Assembly (NCBI GenBank): GCA_910586825.1
Contig: CAJUJF010000004.1
Location: forward strand, 1 to 64,000
DNA from: an uncultured Christensenellaceae bacterium
GTDB lineage: Bacteria > Bacillota > Clostridia > Christensenellales > Borkfalkiaceae
Length of the DNA: 64,000 nt
Direction of reading: 5' to 3'
Below are positions 8,013-17,400 of the stretch, in pieces; the first letter of the stretch is position 1, and the number at the start of each line of letters is the position of its first letter. The notes below the pieces were generated by a model. That model was not told where the DNA came from and ran no database searches. It saw only the letters and a program-made list of their open reading frames with translations. The position numbers were made by a program, and so were the translations under genes.

Positions 8013-9806
8013 ATGAAAAACAAAAAAATGTGCGTTGCGCTCTCGGCTCTGTTTTTGACCGCGGGCGCGCTGGGGATCGTCGGGTGCGGAAGCGGCGGGA
8101 CGGAGGACGGATACGAAAAGCTCTCTTCCAAGGACTTGCCCGCGACGACCTCGGTGATCAGCGTCAAAGATTACCGCGATAAAGTGAAGGGCGGCATTGC
8201 TGGCGCGATGACGGGCGTCGCCTACGGGTTCCCGCTCGAATTCATCTACAAGACCTGGACGCCCGAAAGCCAGCTCCCCGTCTGGAAGGAGAACATGATC
8301 CGCAACGGTTACGATCAGGACGACGTGTATCTTGCGGTCACGGCGATCGAAGCGCTTGACGATCTGGGGCTGGACGTTACGAGCCGCCGGCTCGGACTCT
8401 ATATGTATAACAAAGATTTCGAATTCTGGAACGGGTCGAACAACGATGCGCTTGCGCGCGGCTATGCGCCGCCCTTTGCGGGATATCCCAAACAGTCCAC
8501 TCCGCACTATACCTGCGCTTATTCCGACGGAAACAGTTACCAGTGCGGCGCGCTGTTCGGCGGGCTTCTGGGGTTGAACATGACGGGCTTTGCGAACGAG
8601 ATCTGCCAGAAGTTCGGCGAGATCTGCACCTACGGCGACGGGATCTATTCCACGCAGTTCATTGCGGCGATGTACGGGGAGGCGTTCTTTACGAACGACG
8701 TTCAACGGATCATCGACGCCGGACTTGCGGCGATTCCCGCGGATTCCTGGTCGGCGCTCATCATTCAGGACGTTTTGAGCAACTACGGCAAGGGCATGTC
8801 CGCGGAACAGAACTTTACGGAGATCGAAACCAAGTGGATCCGCAACCCCGAATACAACTGGACGGTCTGGCCTAACGGCGACAACGTGACCCCCGGAACG
8901 GGCATTCTGCTCGACGCGAAATGCTGTTCCGCGTTCACGGTGCTGGGACTGCTTTACGGCGAAGGGGACATCGAAAAATCGATGAAGATCACCGTGCAAT
9001 GCGCGAACGACAGCGATTCGACCGCCGCGGCGACGGCGGGGATCCTCGCAACGGTGCAGGGATTCGAAAAGCTGGACGGCGCGTATAAAAACGGACTGAT
9101 CGCAGACCAGAAGATCAAATATTCGCGCAGCACCGTGAACAGTCTGACGGACACCTGCGAAAAGCTCATGAAGGACGTCGTGAAGCGCACGGGCGGAAAG
9201 GTCGCCTACGTGGACGGCGCGCTCTCCTTCGTGATTCCCGAATCGGCGAAAAAGGCGGAGATCGAGGAATACAAGTGCAGTAAAAATCCCGCACCGATGG
9301 AGGTCGCGACGTACACGCAGGAGGAGATGGATCAGATGCGGCTCATCGCCGATCCGGGATTCGAGCGCTGTTCTTCGGAATCGCGCAGCGGCGTGAGCTC
9401 GACCTATCTCGCGAACGGCTGGACGAGCAACCTCCCGAAGAACGTCTCGATCGAGTTCCGCGCGCAGACCGCTTACACAGGTCAGAACAACGCGAAGATC
9501 GCGGCGCGTCAGGACGGCGCGGTAGAACTTTACAACACCGCGACGGTGAAGAAGAACACGAACTACGTTCTCAGTTGCATGATAAAAACGAGCGAGGCGT
9601 TCTCTTCGGAATTTTCGCTGGCGGTGTGGTCGCCCGCGGGCAGTCTACTCCGCAGCGGCGTGTGCGAAGTAAACGGCGAATGGACGAAGGTGACCCTTGC
9701 GTTCAATTCGGGAAACAACGAAAATGTCAGGATCGGCATGATTCTGAACGGCGGCAAGGCGGCGGATTTTGTCCGCGTGGACGACTTTGAACTTCGTTTG
9801 AAGTAA
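8013..9806 (+). CDS. Exported ADP-ribosylglycohydrolase-family lipoprotein with C-terminal carbohydrate-binding-like module
   Basis: A 597-residue lipoprotein; the lipobox G-I-V-G-C puts the lipidated cysteine at residue 25. The ARH fold follows: G-A-M-T-G-V-A-Y-G-F-P-L-E (about 58-70), Y-D-Q-D-D-V with D103/D104 in place of the TDDT motif, and N-D-S-D-S-T-A-A with D333 and D335. Residues about 450-597 form a carbohydrate-binding-like beta-sandwich (D-P-G-F-E start, W-T-K-V-T-L, closing V-D-D-F-E-L-R-L). ARH-family proteins are mostly intracellular, so an exported lipidated copy is unusual. It lies between the cytoplasmic homologue (15-base gap) and a surface protein with three similar binding modules. 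It probably makes the first cut outside the cell. Confidence 0.82.
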   Translation: MKNKKMCVALSALFLTAGALGIVGCGSGGTEDGYEKLSSKDLPATTSVISVKDYRDKVKGGIAGAMTGVAYGFPLEFIYKTWTPESQLPVWKENMIRNGYDQDDVYLAVTAIEALDDLGLDVTSRRLGLYMYNKDFEFWNGSNNDALARGYAPPFAGYPKQSTPHYTCAYSDGNSYQCGALFGGLLGLNMTGFANEICQKFGEICTYGDGIYSTQFIAAMYGEAFFTNDVQRIIDAGLAAIPADSWSALIIQDVLSNYGKGMSAEQNFTEIETKWIRNPEYNWTVWPNGDNVTPGTGILLDAKCCSAFTVLGLLYGEGDIEKSMKITVQCANDSDSTAAATAGILATVQGFEKLDGAYKNGLIADQKIKYSRSTVNSLTDTCEKLMKDVVKRTGGKVAYVDGALSFVIPESAKKAEIEEYKCSKNPAPMEVATYTQEEMDQMRLIADPGFERCSSESRSGVSSTYLANGWTSNLPKNVSIEFRAQTAYTGQNNAKIAARQDGAVELYNTATVKKNTNYVLSCMIKTSEAFSSEFSLAVWSPAGSLLRSGVCEVNGEWTKVTLAFNSGNNENVRIGMILNGGKAADFVRVDDFELRLK

Positions 9807-9831
9807 CAATATAAAAAACAGGAGGAAAACA

Positions 9832-12090
9832 ATGAAAATCAACGGTAAAATGAAAACGGCTGGAAAATTCGCGGGTTTGGCGCTTGCGGCGGCGATGCTG
9901 TTTTCGGCTACGCCCGTCACGGCGGCGATGCAAGCGAGCGCCATGGGCAACAGCGAAGAACTGAACGCGGAAGACGGGCTTCTGACTTCCGATCTGATCA
10001 CGGACGGCGGATTCGAAGGTCTCACGGTGTCCGAGGGAAAGGCGGGCGCGTGGACGGTGGATACCTCTTCGGAAGCCGCGGGCAGCAGAGGAAGCGCCTC
10101 GGTCGTGGAAGACGCGTATGCGGGCGAATCGGCGCTCAAACTCACCGCCCCCGGCAACAGCAGCGGGTATCCCGAAATCTCGCAGGAGATCACGGTGCTT
10201 CCCAACACGACGTACTATTTGTCCCTGCGGCTGAAAATCGACGGCACGGCGACGTCCGGCTCGAACATCTTCTACGGGCTTGCTTCCCGCGAGAGAACGG
10301 ACGAAAAAATTTACGGGCAACAGCACCGCTGGAACGAAAACGCGGTCGATCTCGATAAGGTGTACAAGACGGAAGGAGAATGGAACGAGACGAACGGCTT
10401 CTCCTATTACAATGCCCGCGTTACGACGGGCAACGACACGGACGTGCGCTTTTTCCTGCGCGTGCAGAAAGTCAGCGTCATCGTCGACGAAATTTCCGTC
10501 ACTTACGAGGGCGAAATGCTCCCCGGTCTCGGCGAGGGCAAGAACCTGTTGAAGAACGCGGGATTCGAAGAATCGATCGGCGCGAACGCGCTGAAAGACT
10601 GGGAATCGCTTGCGATGCCCGAAAACGGCGCGGAAATCGGGATCGACAAACTCGACGCTTCCACGTTCATGCCCGGTACGCAGGATAAACAGATCGAAGG
10701 CGCGAACGCGCTCTATATCGCGGCGAAGTCGGGCGTGGAAAAAGAAGACGAGATTGCGATCGGACAGGCGGTTTCCGTCGAAGCGAACACGCAGTATTCT
10801 TTCTATGCGAACTTCTCGAAATGGGACCAGCCGCAGTATATCGACGGCGAGGACGGCAAGATCCCCGTGGGCTTGCAGTCGGTCACGATCGGCGTTTATG
10901 GCGCCGACAAGGAGACCGTGCTCGCGCAGAAGCGCATAAGCGGTTCGGATATTTCGATCTGCCGCTATATTCTCAAAGGCATTACGGCGAACTCGGGCGA
11001 CAACACCACCGTGTATCCGTTCATCAAAATCAGCGCGGTCGGCTTCGGCACGTACGGGCAGGGGCTGTACGTCGACGACTGTTCTTTCTTCAAGACCTCG
11101 CTCGATCTTCCGGAAGGCAAGACGAACCTGCTTTTCAACGGCGATTTTGCCCAGAAAGACGAAGGCTGGTACAACGTGAACGGCTGGTGCAACCAGAACG
11201 ACGCGTCCTTTGTCACGACGAACAACGCGGGCGCGAACCAGTGGTGGCCGTATTCCGGTTTCTATCAGAGCGTGAGCCTGAAAGCGGACACCCTCTATAA
11301 AGCGACCGCTTACGTGGAAGGCTGGGCGGCGCTTCCCAATCCCGGCAACATTCTCGTGATCAAGGGCAACGACGCGGACATGGATGCCGTCAACAACGCG
11401 GCGAGAGGTCTGTGGGACAGCGGCGACGTCGACGGCGCGAACGCGAAATACGCGGAACTCGAAGTCGTTGCGCAACAGACGTTCAACGTCGAAAGCGACA
11501 TGGTCTACCGTCCCGTTACCCTGATCTTCTCGGTAAAAGAAGCGGGCGATTACACCTTCTTCTTCGGCTTCCGCAATTCGGCGGGCTGGGGCGACGACGG
11601 GAACTTGCAGTTCATCGGCGGCATGAACATCGGCGGCGCGTCCGTGTACGAGACGAGCATGGAAGAACTCTCTCCGATCAAGAAAGACGAAACGTACGAC
11701 GACTATCTCGTGAATACCGACGAAACGAATATCGCGTTTGCGGATACGCAGATCACCGTCAAAACGCAGATGAGCGTTTCCGAATTCCTCGACGCGGTAT
11801 ACGCGGCTCCCGGCTATACGATGAAGCTCGTGAATGCGGACGGACAGGACGTGACTTCGGGCAACCTTGAAAGCGGTTACCGCGTGATCGTCTCCAAAGA
11901 CGGCGAAGAAGTGAAGTCGTACGGCGTCACCGTTACGGCGCAGGGCGGAAACGAAAAGCCCGATCCCGATCAGCCGAAAAAAGAGAACTCGCTCGTATGG
12001 GTCTGGGTGGTCGTGGGCATCGGCGCGGCGGCGCTTGTCGGCGGCGCGATCGCGGCGGTTATGATCGTGCGGAATAAGAAGAACAAGTAA
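9832..12090 (+). CDS. Membrane-anchored surface protein with three carbohydrate-binding-like modules
   Basis: A 752-residue protein with a type I signal peptide (hydrophobic 12-34, cleavage probably near the A-S-A around residue 36) and a C-terminal membrane segment (about 721-746) followed by a basic R-N-K-K-N-K stop. Between them are three CBM4/9-like beta-sandwich modules, at about 45-235, 238-425 and 430-630. Each opens with a (D/N)-G-(G/D)-F or N-A-G-F-E motif and closes with a V-D-D-x-S/E-I strand. A small Ig-like domain (about 650-715) follows. No catalytic motif is seen. It is likely to hold the substrate at the surface for the ARH-fold lipoprotein encoded 25 bases upstream. The operon probably ends at the hairpin at 12141-12174 or runs partly through it. 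Confidence 0.8.
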   Translation: MKINGKMKTAGKFAGLALAAAMLFSATPVTAAMQASAMGNSEELNAEDGLLTSDLITDGGFEGLTVSEGKAGAWTVDTSSEAAGSRGSASVVEDAYAGESALKLTAPGNSSGYPEISQEITVLPNTTYYLSLRLKIDGTATSGSNIFYGLASRERTDEKIYGQQHRWNENAVDLDKVYKTEGEWNETNGFSYYNARVTTGNDTDVRFFLRVQKVSVIVDEISVTYEGEMLPGLGEGKNLLKNAGFEESIGANALKDWESLAMPENGAEIGIDKLDASTFMPGTQDKQIEGANALYIAAKSGVEKEDEIAIGQAVSVEANTQYSFYANFSKWDQPQYIDGEDGKIPVGLQSVTIGVYGADKETVLAQKRISGSDISICRYILKGITANSGDNTTVYPFIKISAVGFGTYGQGLYVDDCSFFKTSLDLPEGKTNLLFNGDFAQKDEGWYNVNGWCNQNDASFVTTNNAGANQWWPYSGFYQSVSLKADTLYKATAYVEGWAALPNPGNILVIKGNDADMDAVNNAARGLWDSGDVDGANAKYAELEVVAQQTFNVESDMVYRPVTLIFSVKEAGDYTFFFGFRNSAGWGDDGNLQFIGGMNIGGASVYETSMEELSPIKKDETYDDYLVNTDETNIAFADTQITVKTQMSVSEFLDAVYAAPGYTMKLVNADGQDVTSGNLESGYRVIVSKDGEEVKSYGVTVTAQGGNEKPDPDQPKKENSLVWVWVVVGIGAAALVGGAIAAVMIVRNKKNK

Positions 12091-12140
12091 CTCCGGTTAC
12101 GGTTCGGCGCGCTGTTTCACCCCCGAACGGCGCATAAACG

Positions 12141-12174
12141 AATATGTTTCTCCGCGTTTGCGGGGAAACATATT
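12141..12174. terminator. Hairpin between surface protein and ribokinase genes
   Basis: Fifteen bases at 12141-12155 pair with 12160-12174 around a GTTT loop, with one G-T pair. The right arm runs into tattttcttg, a short T-rich tail. It may be an attenuating terminator that lowers ribokinase expression relative to the surface proteins; the ribokinase gene starts only 24 bases later. Confidence 0.55.
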
Positions 12175-12197
12175 TTCTTGAAAAGAGAGGAAAGAGC

Positions 12198-13076
12198 ATG
12201 AAAAAGGTAATCGTTACGGGAAGTTTGAATATCGACATGTCGATCACCGCGCCGTACTGCCCGAAGGGCGGCGAGACGCTTACGGGCGGCGGGTTCGCCG
12301 TAAACTGCGGCGGGAAGGGCGCCAATCAGGCGACCGCCTGCGCGAAGCTGGGCGGGAACACCCTCATGTGCGGTTGCGTCGGCGGCGACGAGTTCGGCGA
12401 CCGGCTGATCCGCAACTTGCGCGAAGCGGGCGCGGACACGCGCTTTATCCGCAGAGTCGGGAACGCGCCAACGGGTACGGCGATGATCCTGATCACGGAA
12501 GGGCAGAACAGAATCGTTCTCGACCGCGGCGCGAACGCGTGTTTGCGGGAGGCGGATATCGACGCGGCGCTTGCGGAGGCGACCGCGGGCGACATCTATC
12601 TCACGCAGCTCGAAAATCCGGCGGAGACGATCGGTTACGGGTTAAAGCGCGCCAAAGAAGCGGGGCTGATTACCATTCTGAATCCCGCGCCCGCCGACCG
12701 CGCGATCGAAGGGTATTTCCGGTACGTCGACTTTATAACGCCGAACGAGAGCGAGCTGGATCTGTTCGGCGGCAGAGAGCGGCTGTTTGCAAACGGGATC
12801 CGTTGCGTGATCACGACGCGCGGCGGGGACGGATACGAATACGCCTGCGGCGGAACCGTCAAACGGTATCCCTGCAAGCGCGTGGAAGTCGTGGACACGA
12901 CGGGCGCGGGCGACACGTTCTGCGGAGGAATGGCGGCGATGCTCGCCCGCGGCGCGGACGTCGAGCGGGCGATGACGTTCGGCTCCGCCGCCGCAAGCCT
13001 TGCCTGTACGCGGAAAGGCGCGGCGGCTTCGGTCCCGACGTCGGAAGAGACGGAGCGTTTCTTATCGGAAGGATAA
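12198..13076 (+). CDS. rbsK: Ribokinase (PfkB family)
   Basis: A 292-residue PfkB-family kinase that should phosphorylate D-ribose to ribose 5-phosphate in the cytoplasm. The ribokinase-type N-terminal signature is strong: G-S-L-N-I-D-M, G-G-E-T-L, and the G-G-K-G-A-N-Q-A motif near residues 38-45. P-T-G-T-A and D-R-G-A-N follow. The C-terminal PfkB motif T-T-G-A-G-D-T-F contains the catalytic base D239. The open frame reaches back to 12144, but GAGG-type bases before 12198 and the family N-terminus fix the start. It closes the LacI-controlled locus, and its stop lies 25 bases before a bidirectional terminator. The presence of a true ribokinase is the main clue that the locus delivers ribose. 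Confidence 0.88.
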   Translation: MKKVIVTGSLNIDMSITAPYCPKGGETLTGGGFAVNCGGKGANQATACAKLGGNTLMCGCVGGDEFGDRLIRNLREAGADTRFIRRVGNAPTGTAMILITEGQNRIVLDRGANACLREADIDAALAEATAGDIYLTQLENPAETIGYGLKRAKEAGLITILNPAPADRAIEGYFRYVDFITPNESELDLFGGRERLFANGIRCVITTRGGDGYEYACGGTVKRYPCKRVEVVDTTGAGDTFCGGMAAMLARGADVERAMTFGSAAASLACTRKGAAASVPTSEETERFLSEG

Positions 13077-13100
13077 CTCATCGACGGACAAATAAAAAAA

Positions 13101-13136
13101 GCCCCCGACGGATTTTCGGATCCGTCGGGGGCTTTT
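13101..13136. terminator. Bidirectional intrinsic terminator
   Basis: A 13-base perfect stem (13101-13113 with 13120-13132) and a six-base loop, with an A7 run before it and T4 after it. It terminates the + strand ribokinase transcript and the - strand ligase transcript, whose stop codon is at 13140. Confidence 0.9.
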
Positions 13137-13139
13137 GCC

Positions 13140-14012
13140 TTATCTCAACCTTGACAGGATATGTTCCGCATATTTCTGTGCGACGTTGATTCCCGTCGCC
13201 CGCTCGAACGCGTGAAAAAACGCGTTGGAGTTTACTTCGCATACGACGGGAGACCCGTCTTCCCGAAACAGGAAATCGATCCCGCAGTAGTCCAGTTTTA
13301 ACAGAGCGGCGATTTTAAGCGACAGTTTTCGTACGTCGTCGGGAACCGCGTACGGCGTTCCGTGTCCGCCCGCGCCGACGTTTGAGCGAAAGTCCGTCTC
13401 CGAGCGGCGAAGCATTCCGCCGAGCACGGCGTTGCCGACGACGATAACGCGCAGATCTTTCCCGAACGAGGAAACGATCGCCTGTTGCAACAGATAGGGT
13501 TTGCATTTCAGCGCGTCGAGCGCCGCTATGAGTTCCGCGCGGTCGTTCGCGCGGTAGACGCCCTTCCCCTGCGAGCCGTAAGATTCTTTGACGATCACGG
13601 GATAACCGAGAAGCTGCTCGGCGCGTTCGGCGTTATAGAGGGGGATCTCCGCTTCTTCGCGAAAGCACAGCGGTCCCGGAAGAGTCGCGGGGAGAGGGAT
13701 CCCGTTGCCCGCAAGTTCGAGATACGTCGTCATCTTGTCGTCGCACGCGAGGATCGCGTCGGGGCGGTTGAACGTTCTCACGCCCAGTTTGCCGAGCGCG
13801 TGCAGGAGATATTTGTCTTTGTCCCAGAATACGCAGAAGTCGTATTCGGTCAGTTCGCTGCGGATCTTTTCGCCGACCGTGACGGGAAACCCGTCGTTGG
13901 TAAGGAGTTCGGCGCGCACGCCGAGCTTGCCGAATTCTTCGCGCAGTCTGTGCGCCTGATACAGATATTCTTGTTCGCGGTAAAAAGCGTTTATCAGAAT
14001 ACAGCCGTGCAT
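13140..14012 (-). CDS. RimK-like ATP-grasp ligase
   Basis: A 290-residue ATP-grasp protein, the only - strand gene in the window. It has the RimK-type layout: an N-terminal alpha/beta domain, a nucleotide lid with the lysine in P-V-I-V-K-E-S and the glycine loop G-S-Q-G-K-G-V-Y, and the metal-binding end C-E-V-N-S-N (E259, N261). Family members join amino acids such as glutamate to a protein or small molecule, with ATP cleaved to ADP. The substrate here cannot be named. It is monocistronic, with its own promoter (14134-14162), a leader of about 115 bases and a GGAGGG ribosome binding site, and it shares a terminator with the convergent ribokinase gene. Confidence 0.85.
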   Translation of the reverse strand: MHGCILINAFYREQEYLYQAHRLREEFGKLGVRAELLTNDGFPVTVGEKIRSELTEYDFCVFWDKDKYLLHALGKLGVRTFNRPDAILACDDKMTTYLELAGNGIPLPATLPGPLCFREEAEIPLYNAERAEQLLGYPVIVKESYGSQGKGVYRANDRAELIAALDALKCKPYLLQQAIVSSFGKDLRVIVVGNAVLGGMLRRSETDFRSNVGAGGHGTPYAVPDDVRKLSLKIAALLKLDYCGIDFLFREDGSPVVCEVNSNAFFHAFERATGINVAQKYAEHILSRLR

Positions 14013-14133
14013 GGCGATCCCTCCTGCGGCGCGCCTGTTCCTTCGCGCCCGATCCCGCGTTGTGCGGGTCGAATAATTCCCGAAAACGGAAGTAAACTAC
14101 GGTTGCGTCCGCTTGTGTTTCGGAGTCATTGCG

Positions 14134-14162
14134 ATTATAGCAGAAAACGAAAAATTTTGCAA
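14134..14162 (-). promoter_or_regulatory. Sigma-A promoter of the RimK-like gene
   Basis: Read on the - strand: TTGCAA (14162-14157), a 17-base spacer, then TATAAT (14139-14134) preceded by TGC, giving an extended -10. It has the same layout as the promoters at 196 and 62567. Confidence 0.85.
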
Positions 14163-14363
14163 GCAACGCGGAAAAGTCTCCGCGTTTCCGTTTCTGGCGC
14201 CGCGCGGCGGCGCCGTAACCGACGTTTATGATTTCATTTCAAATAAACTGAATTTATTTAAAAAAATATTCATAAATACAGTTAATAAAATGTACAAATT
14301 ATCTTTAACATAGGAGATTCTTGAATTTTTTAATCAAAAAATAAAAATTTTTTTCAGAAGCTA

Positions 14364-14392
14364 TTGACAAAACGGTTTTTAGTGAGTACAAT
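14364..14392 (+). promoter_or_regulatory. Near-consensus promoter of the 1823-residue lipoprotein gene
   Basis: TTGACA (14364-14369), 17 bases, TACAAT (14387-14392). The predicted start, near 14399, gives a leader of about 43 bases containing an AGGAGG site. It is the best-matching promoter in the window, so the giant gene is probably highly expressed. Confidence 0.85.
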
Positions 14393-14441
14393 AACAATAC
14401 CAAAGAATCTCTCATAATATCAGGAGAACAGGAGGAAATTT

Positions 14442-17400
14442 ATGAAAAAGAAGTTGGCAGTCGTTATTCTCAGCTCTGCGATGCTCGCGACGTCGGTAGC
14501 GGGGCTTGCGGGATGCGGCGGTGGCGGCGGAAGCGGCAAAGGATTCCGCGACGATCCGCGTGCGGCGGATGCGTACGAGGCGTACAGTTATACGGGCAGT
14601 AAAGTCGGCGGATACAAAACAATCGCCGACGCGATCAGCGCGACCGTGGAAGCCGATCTCGACAAGATGGAAGACGAGACCGTCGAACCGGGAACTTACG
14701 GCGGCTATGTGACCAGAAAGGGCGGCACCCGTCACATCTTCGACAACAGAAAAGGATACGGCGGCGCGAACTCCGACCAGTTCTGGTATTACGAAGGCGG
14801 CAACGCGCTCGGCGGATACAACTGCTGGGACGACACCAACAGCTTGGCGACGTTGCATAACGCGAAAGTGATCACGCACGCAACCACCAACATGGGGCTC
14901 TCGTCTTCTCAGCACTGGAACGGTTACGGCTTGCTGGACGACCACGGCCGCGAGATCCCGAGTTCGACGGTAATGGCGCAGACCTGGGAGCTTTCTTCTC
15001 CGATGGACGCGGGCGTGATGATGTTCCCCGCGAGAAAGAAAGGCGTTTCCGGAATGAAGTATAAAGTCGATCTTTCCTCCGCGCAGATTACTCCTCCCTA
15101 TAAAGGTGTGACCGACCCGATTTACGCTTTCCTCGGCTTCTATGCCTGGCAGGATTATTACGTGCTTGCCGTGGGTATCGCCTGCGATACGGCGACGGGC
15201 GACTGGTACGCGTACGAAGGCTCTTCGCGCGACGACTCTTTCTCGGACGTGGAATATAAGATCGGTAAAAAGCTGATGAGTTCCAAGTGGGTCGACTCGA
15301 AAGACGGCGGCTATTGGGCGCCCGAAGTCAAGACTGTGGACATGGAGATCAAGACCGTCCGCATGATCGACGAAGAAGACGGCGAAAAGTATTGGGTCGA
15401 TCGCATGTCGTTCTCGTTCGACGGGAAAGAAGCCTACACGCGCGACGTCGACGACAGCACGCTGAACAATCACTTTGCGGGACAGAAAATTTCGCCCGAT
15501 AACGGTTACGTGTTCACGGCGGGTCTCGATATCAAGAACGAAATTTCTTCCGGTTCCCTGGTTAAGAACGTCGACTACTTCAACGGCGCGCGCTTTTTGA
15601 ACCTCACCGTAAAAGAAGCGGGCATTTACTTCCCGACGGAGCAAGAGCTGAACGACGTGGAATATTCCATCGGTACGATCAACAAGGATTGGAGAGGAAA
15701 ATACCACGACGCGTTGCTTGCGAACGACGAAGGAACGCAGGGGACATACGACTATACCATTCTGAACAACTACGTCTGCACGTCTTATCAGGCGGTGGAC
15801 GGCGTCGACCGTTATTCCTTCCGTTTCGACGGCGACCCCGTCGGCGAAAGCGATCTCGGCGGAACGCTGAAAGAGTGCCAGGATAAGATCGACCGCCTTG
15901 CGGGCATGACGGCGGAGAATCTCAACGAATATCTCGCAGATTACGACATCGTAACCAAATGGTACGGCGCCGACGAAAGTCACACGGGCAGCACGGGCAT
16001 CAAGACGCAGCACCTCAACCTCGTGGACTTCACGAATTATCTGGCGGCGAAAAAGGTGTACAACGATGCGCTCAATCTCTCCGACGCGGCGAAAGAAGTC
16101 GTTGCGGGCTTGGAAAAACTCTCGATCCTTACGGGCTATAAGGAATACAAGGGCTGGACGGCTCCCGAAGGCGCGGAAAGCATCACGGGTTATATCTGGT
16201 CGGAAGGACAGGAATTCGGCAAAGTGTACGAAAAGTACCAAGCGCTCGGCGAAATCGACAAGGCGAACGTTCTGCGCGTGTACAAGGGCGGCGCGGAAGA
16301 GTTCGGGAATTGGGAAGAGTTCTATCTCGGCGTAAAGCAATATCTCGACAACGCTGATTTTACGGGCATGAGCTATACGATGCCGACTGAAAAAATGGAT
16401 AAGAACGTGACGTACAACGGTACGCAGGCGCTCGAAAAACTATTTGAACTCGGCTTCAAGATCTGGACGACCAATTATACGGACGGCGAAGCTGTAAAAT
16501 TCGGATTCGATTCCGACTCGCAGGCGAAATTCGAGGATTCGTTCCACTTGCTGTATCTGCATACGGTCATGACCGAGCAGGACGTGGAAATTCCCTCGTT
16601 CTTCAACGACGTCGTGCTTGCGCAAATTTCCAAGCAGTCCCGTTCCACCGATTTCGTGGTTGACTTCGAGTATATTTACAACGTACTCAAACAGGCGGGC
16701 AGAATTTACAAGACGCAGCAGGAGGGCAAGTACGCTTGGCTCGACGCGGAACTTGCGGGCGTCGTCAACGAATATATGGTCGGGTTCGATGCCTTCCACG
16801 AAGACGGCTTTAACTGGAACTTCAATACCAGCGGCAACATCCGCGACCGCAATACGTTGTACAACAAATACTTCGGGCTTCCCGATCCGGCAGTTGCAAA
16901 AGACGCGTTCAAAGTCAATATCAAATACGTGATCGACGTCGTAATGGCGGGCGATAATTCGGCAAAGTTGTTGGATAAAGGACTCGGGTTCGAAGCGGAA
17001 GTCACGCCGCTCGAAAAAGATCCCTCCGCCGAAGGTTCCGAAACGGCGAAAGCGATCGTTGCGAAGATCAAGGCGCTCGGCAGTCTTTCGAACTACAATT
17101 ACGTCGGTTGGAAGGCTCCGGAAGGCACCGAAGACAAGACGGGCTATCTGAGCGACGCGATCGACGCATGGGTTGCGATCGCCGCGGAAATCAAGAGCGC
17201 CAATGCTATGGATTCGGCGTATATCTCCGCGATGACGAGCCGCGAGGATCGCGAGGCGTGGGATGCTCTTGCGGCGGGCGTTGCCGCGCTTGCGGAAAAG
17301 ACGGAGAAATTCAACACCTTCGCAATCGGCGACGTGTTTACGGAGAAGAAAGATTACTCGGCGACCGAAGCGTTTGCGGAAATCGTTCGCATTTCGTCGC

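Larger units (their letters stand above)
14013..14441. other. 429-base divergent promoter region
   Basis: This region holds no supported gene. It contains the - strand promoter at 14134-14162, a hairpin with 8-base arms at 14165-14172/14179-14186, a GC-rich hairpin at 14196-14214, then a strongly AT-rich stretch (about 14225-14360) leading to the + strand promoter at 14364-14392. The AT-rich block may act as an upstream element for that promoter. Confidence 0.7.

Noticed and set aside
5985..8999. 1004-codon open frame on the - strand
   Set aside because: It is Arg/His/Val-rich, lies opposite two well-supported genes with recognised motifs, and arises from the strong codon bias of the + strand genes.
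14412..16340. 642-codon open frame on the - strand
   Set aside because: It would read through the promoter and start region of the giant lipoprotein gene, and it has no recognisable motif.
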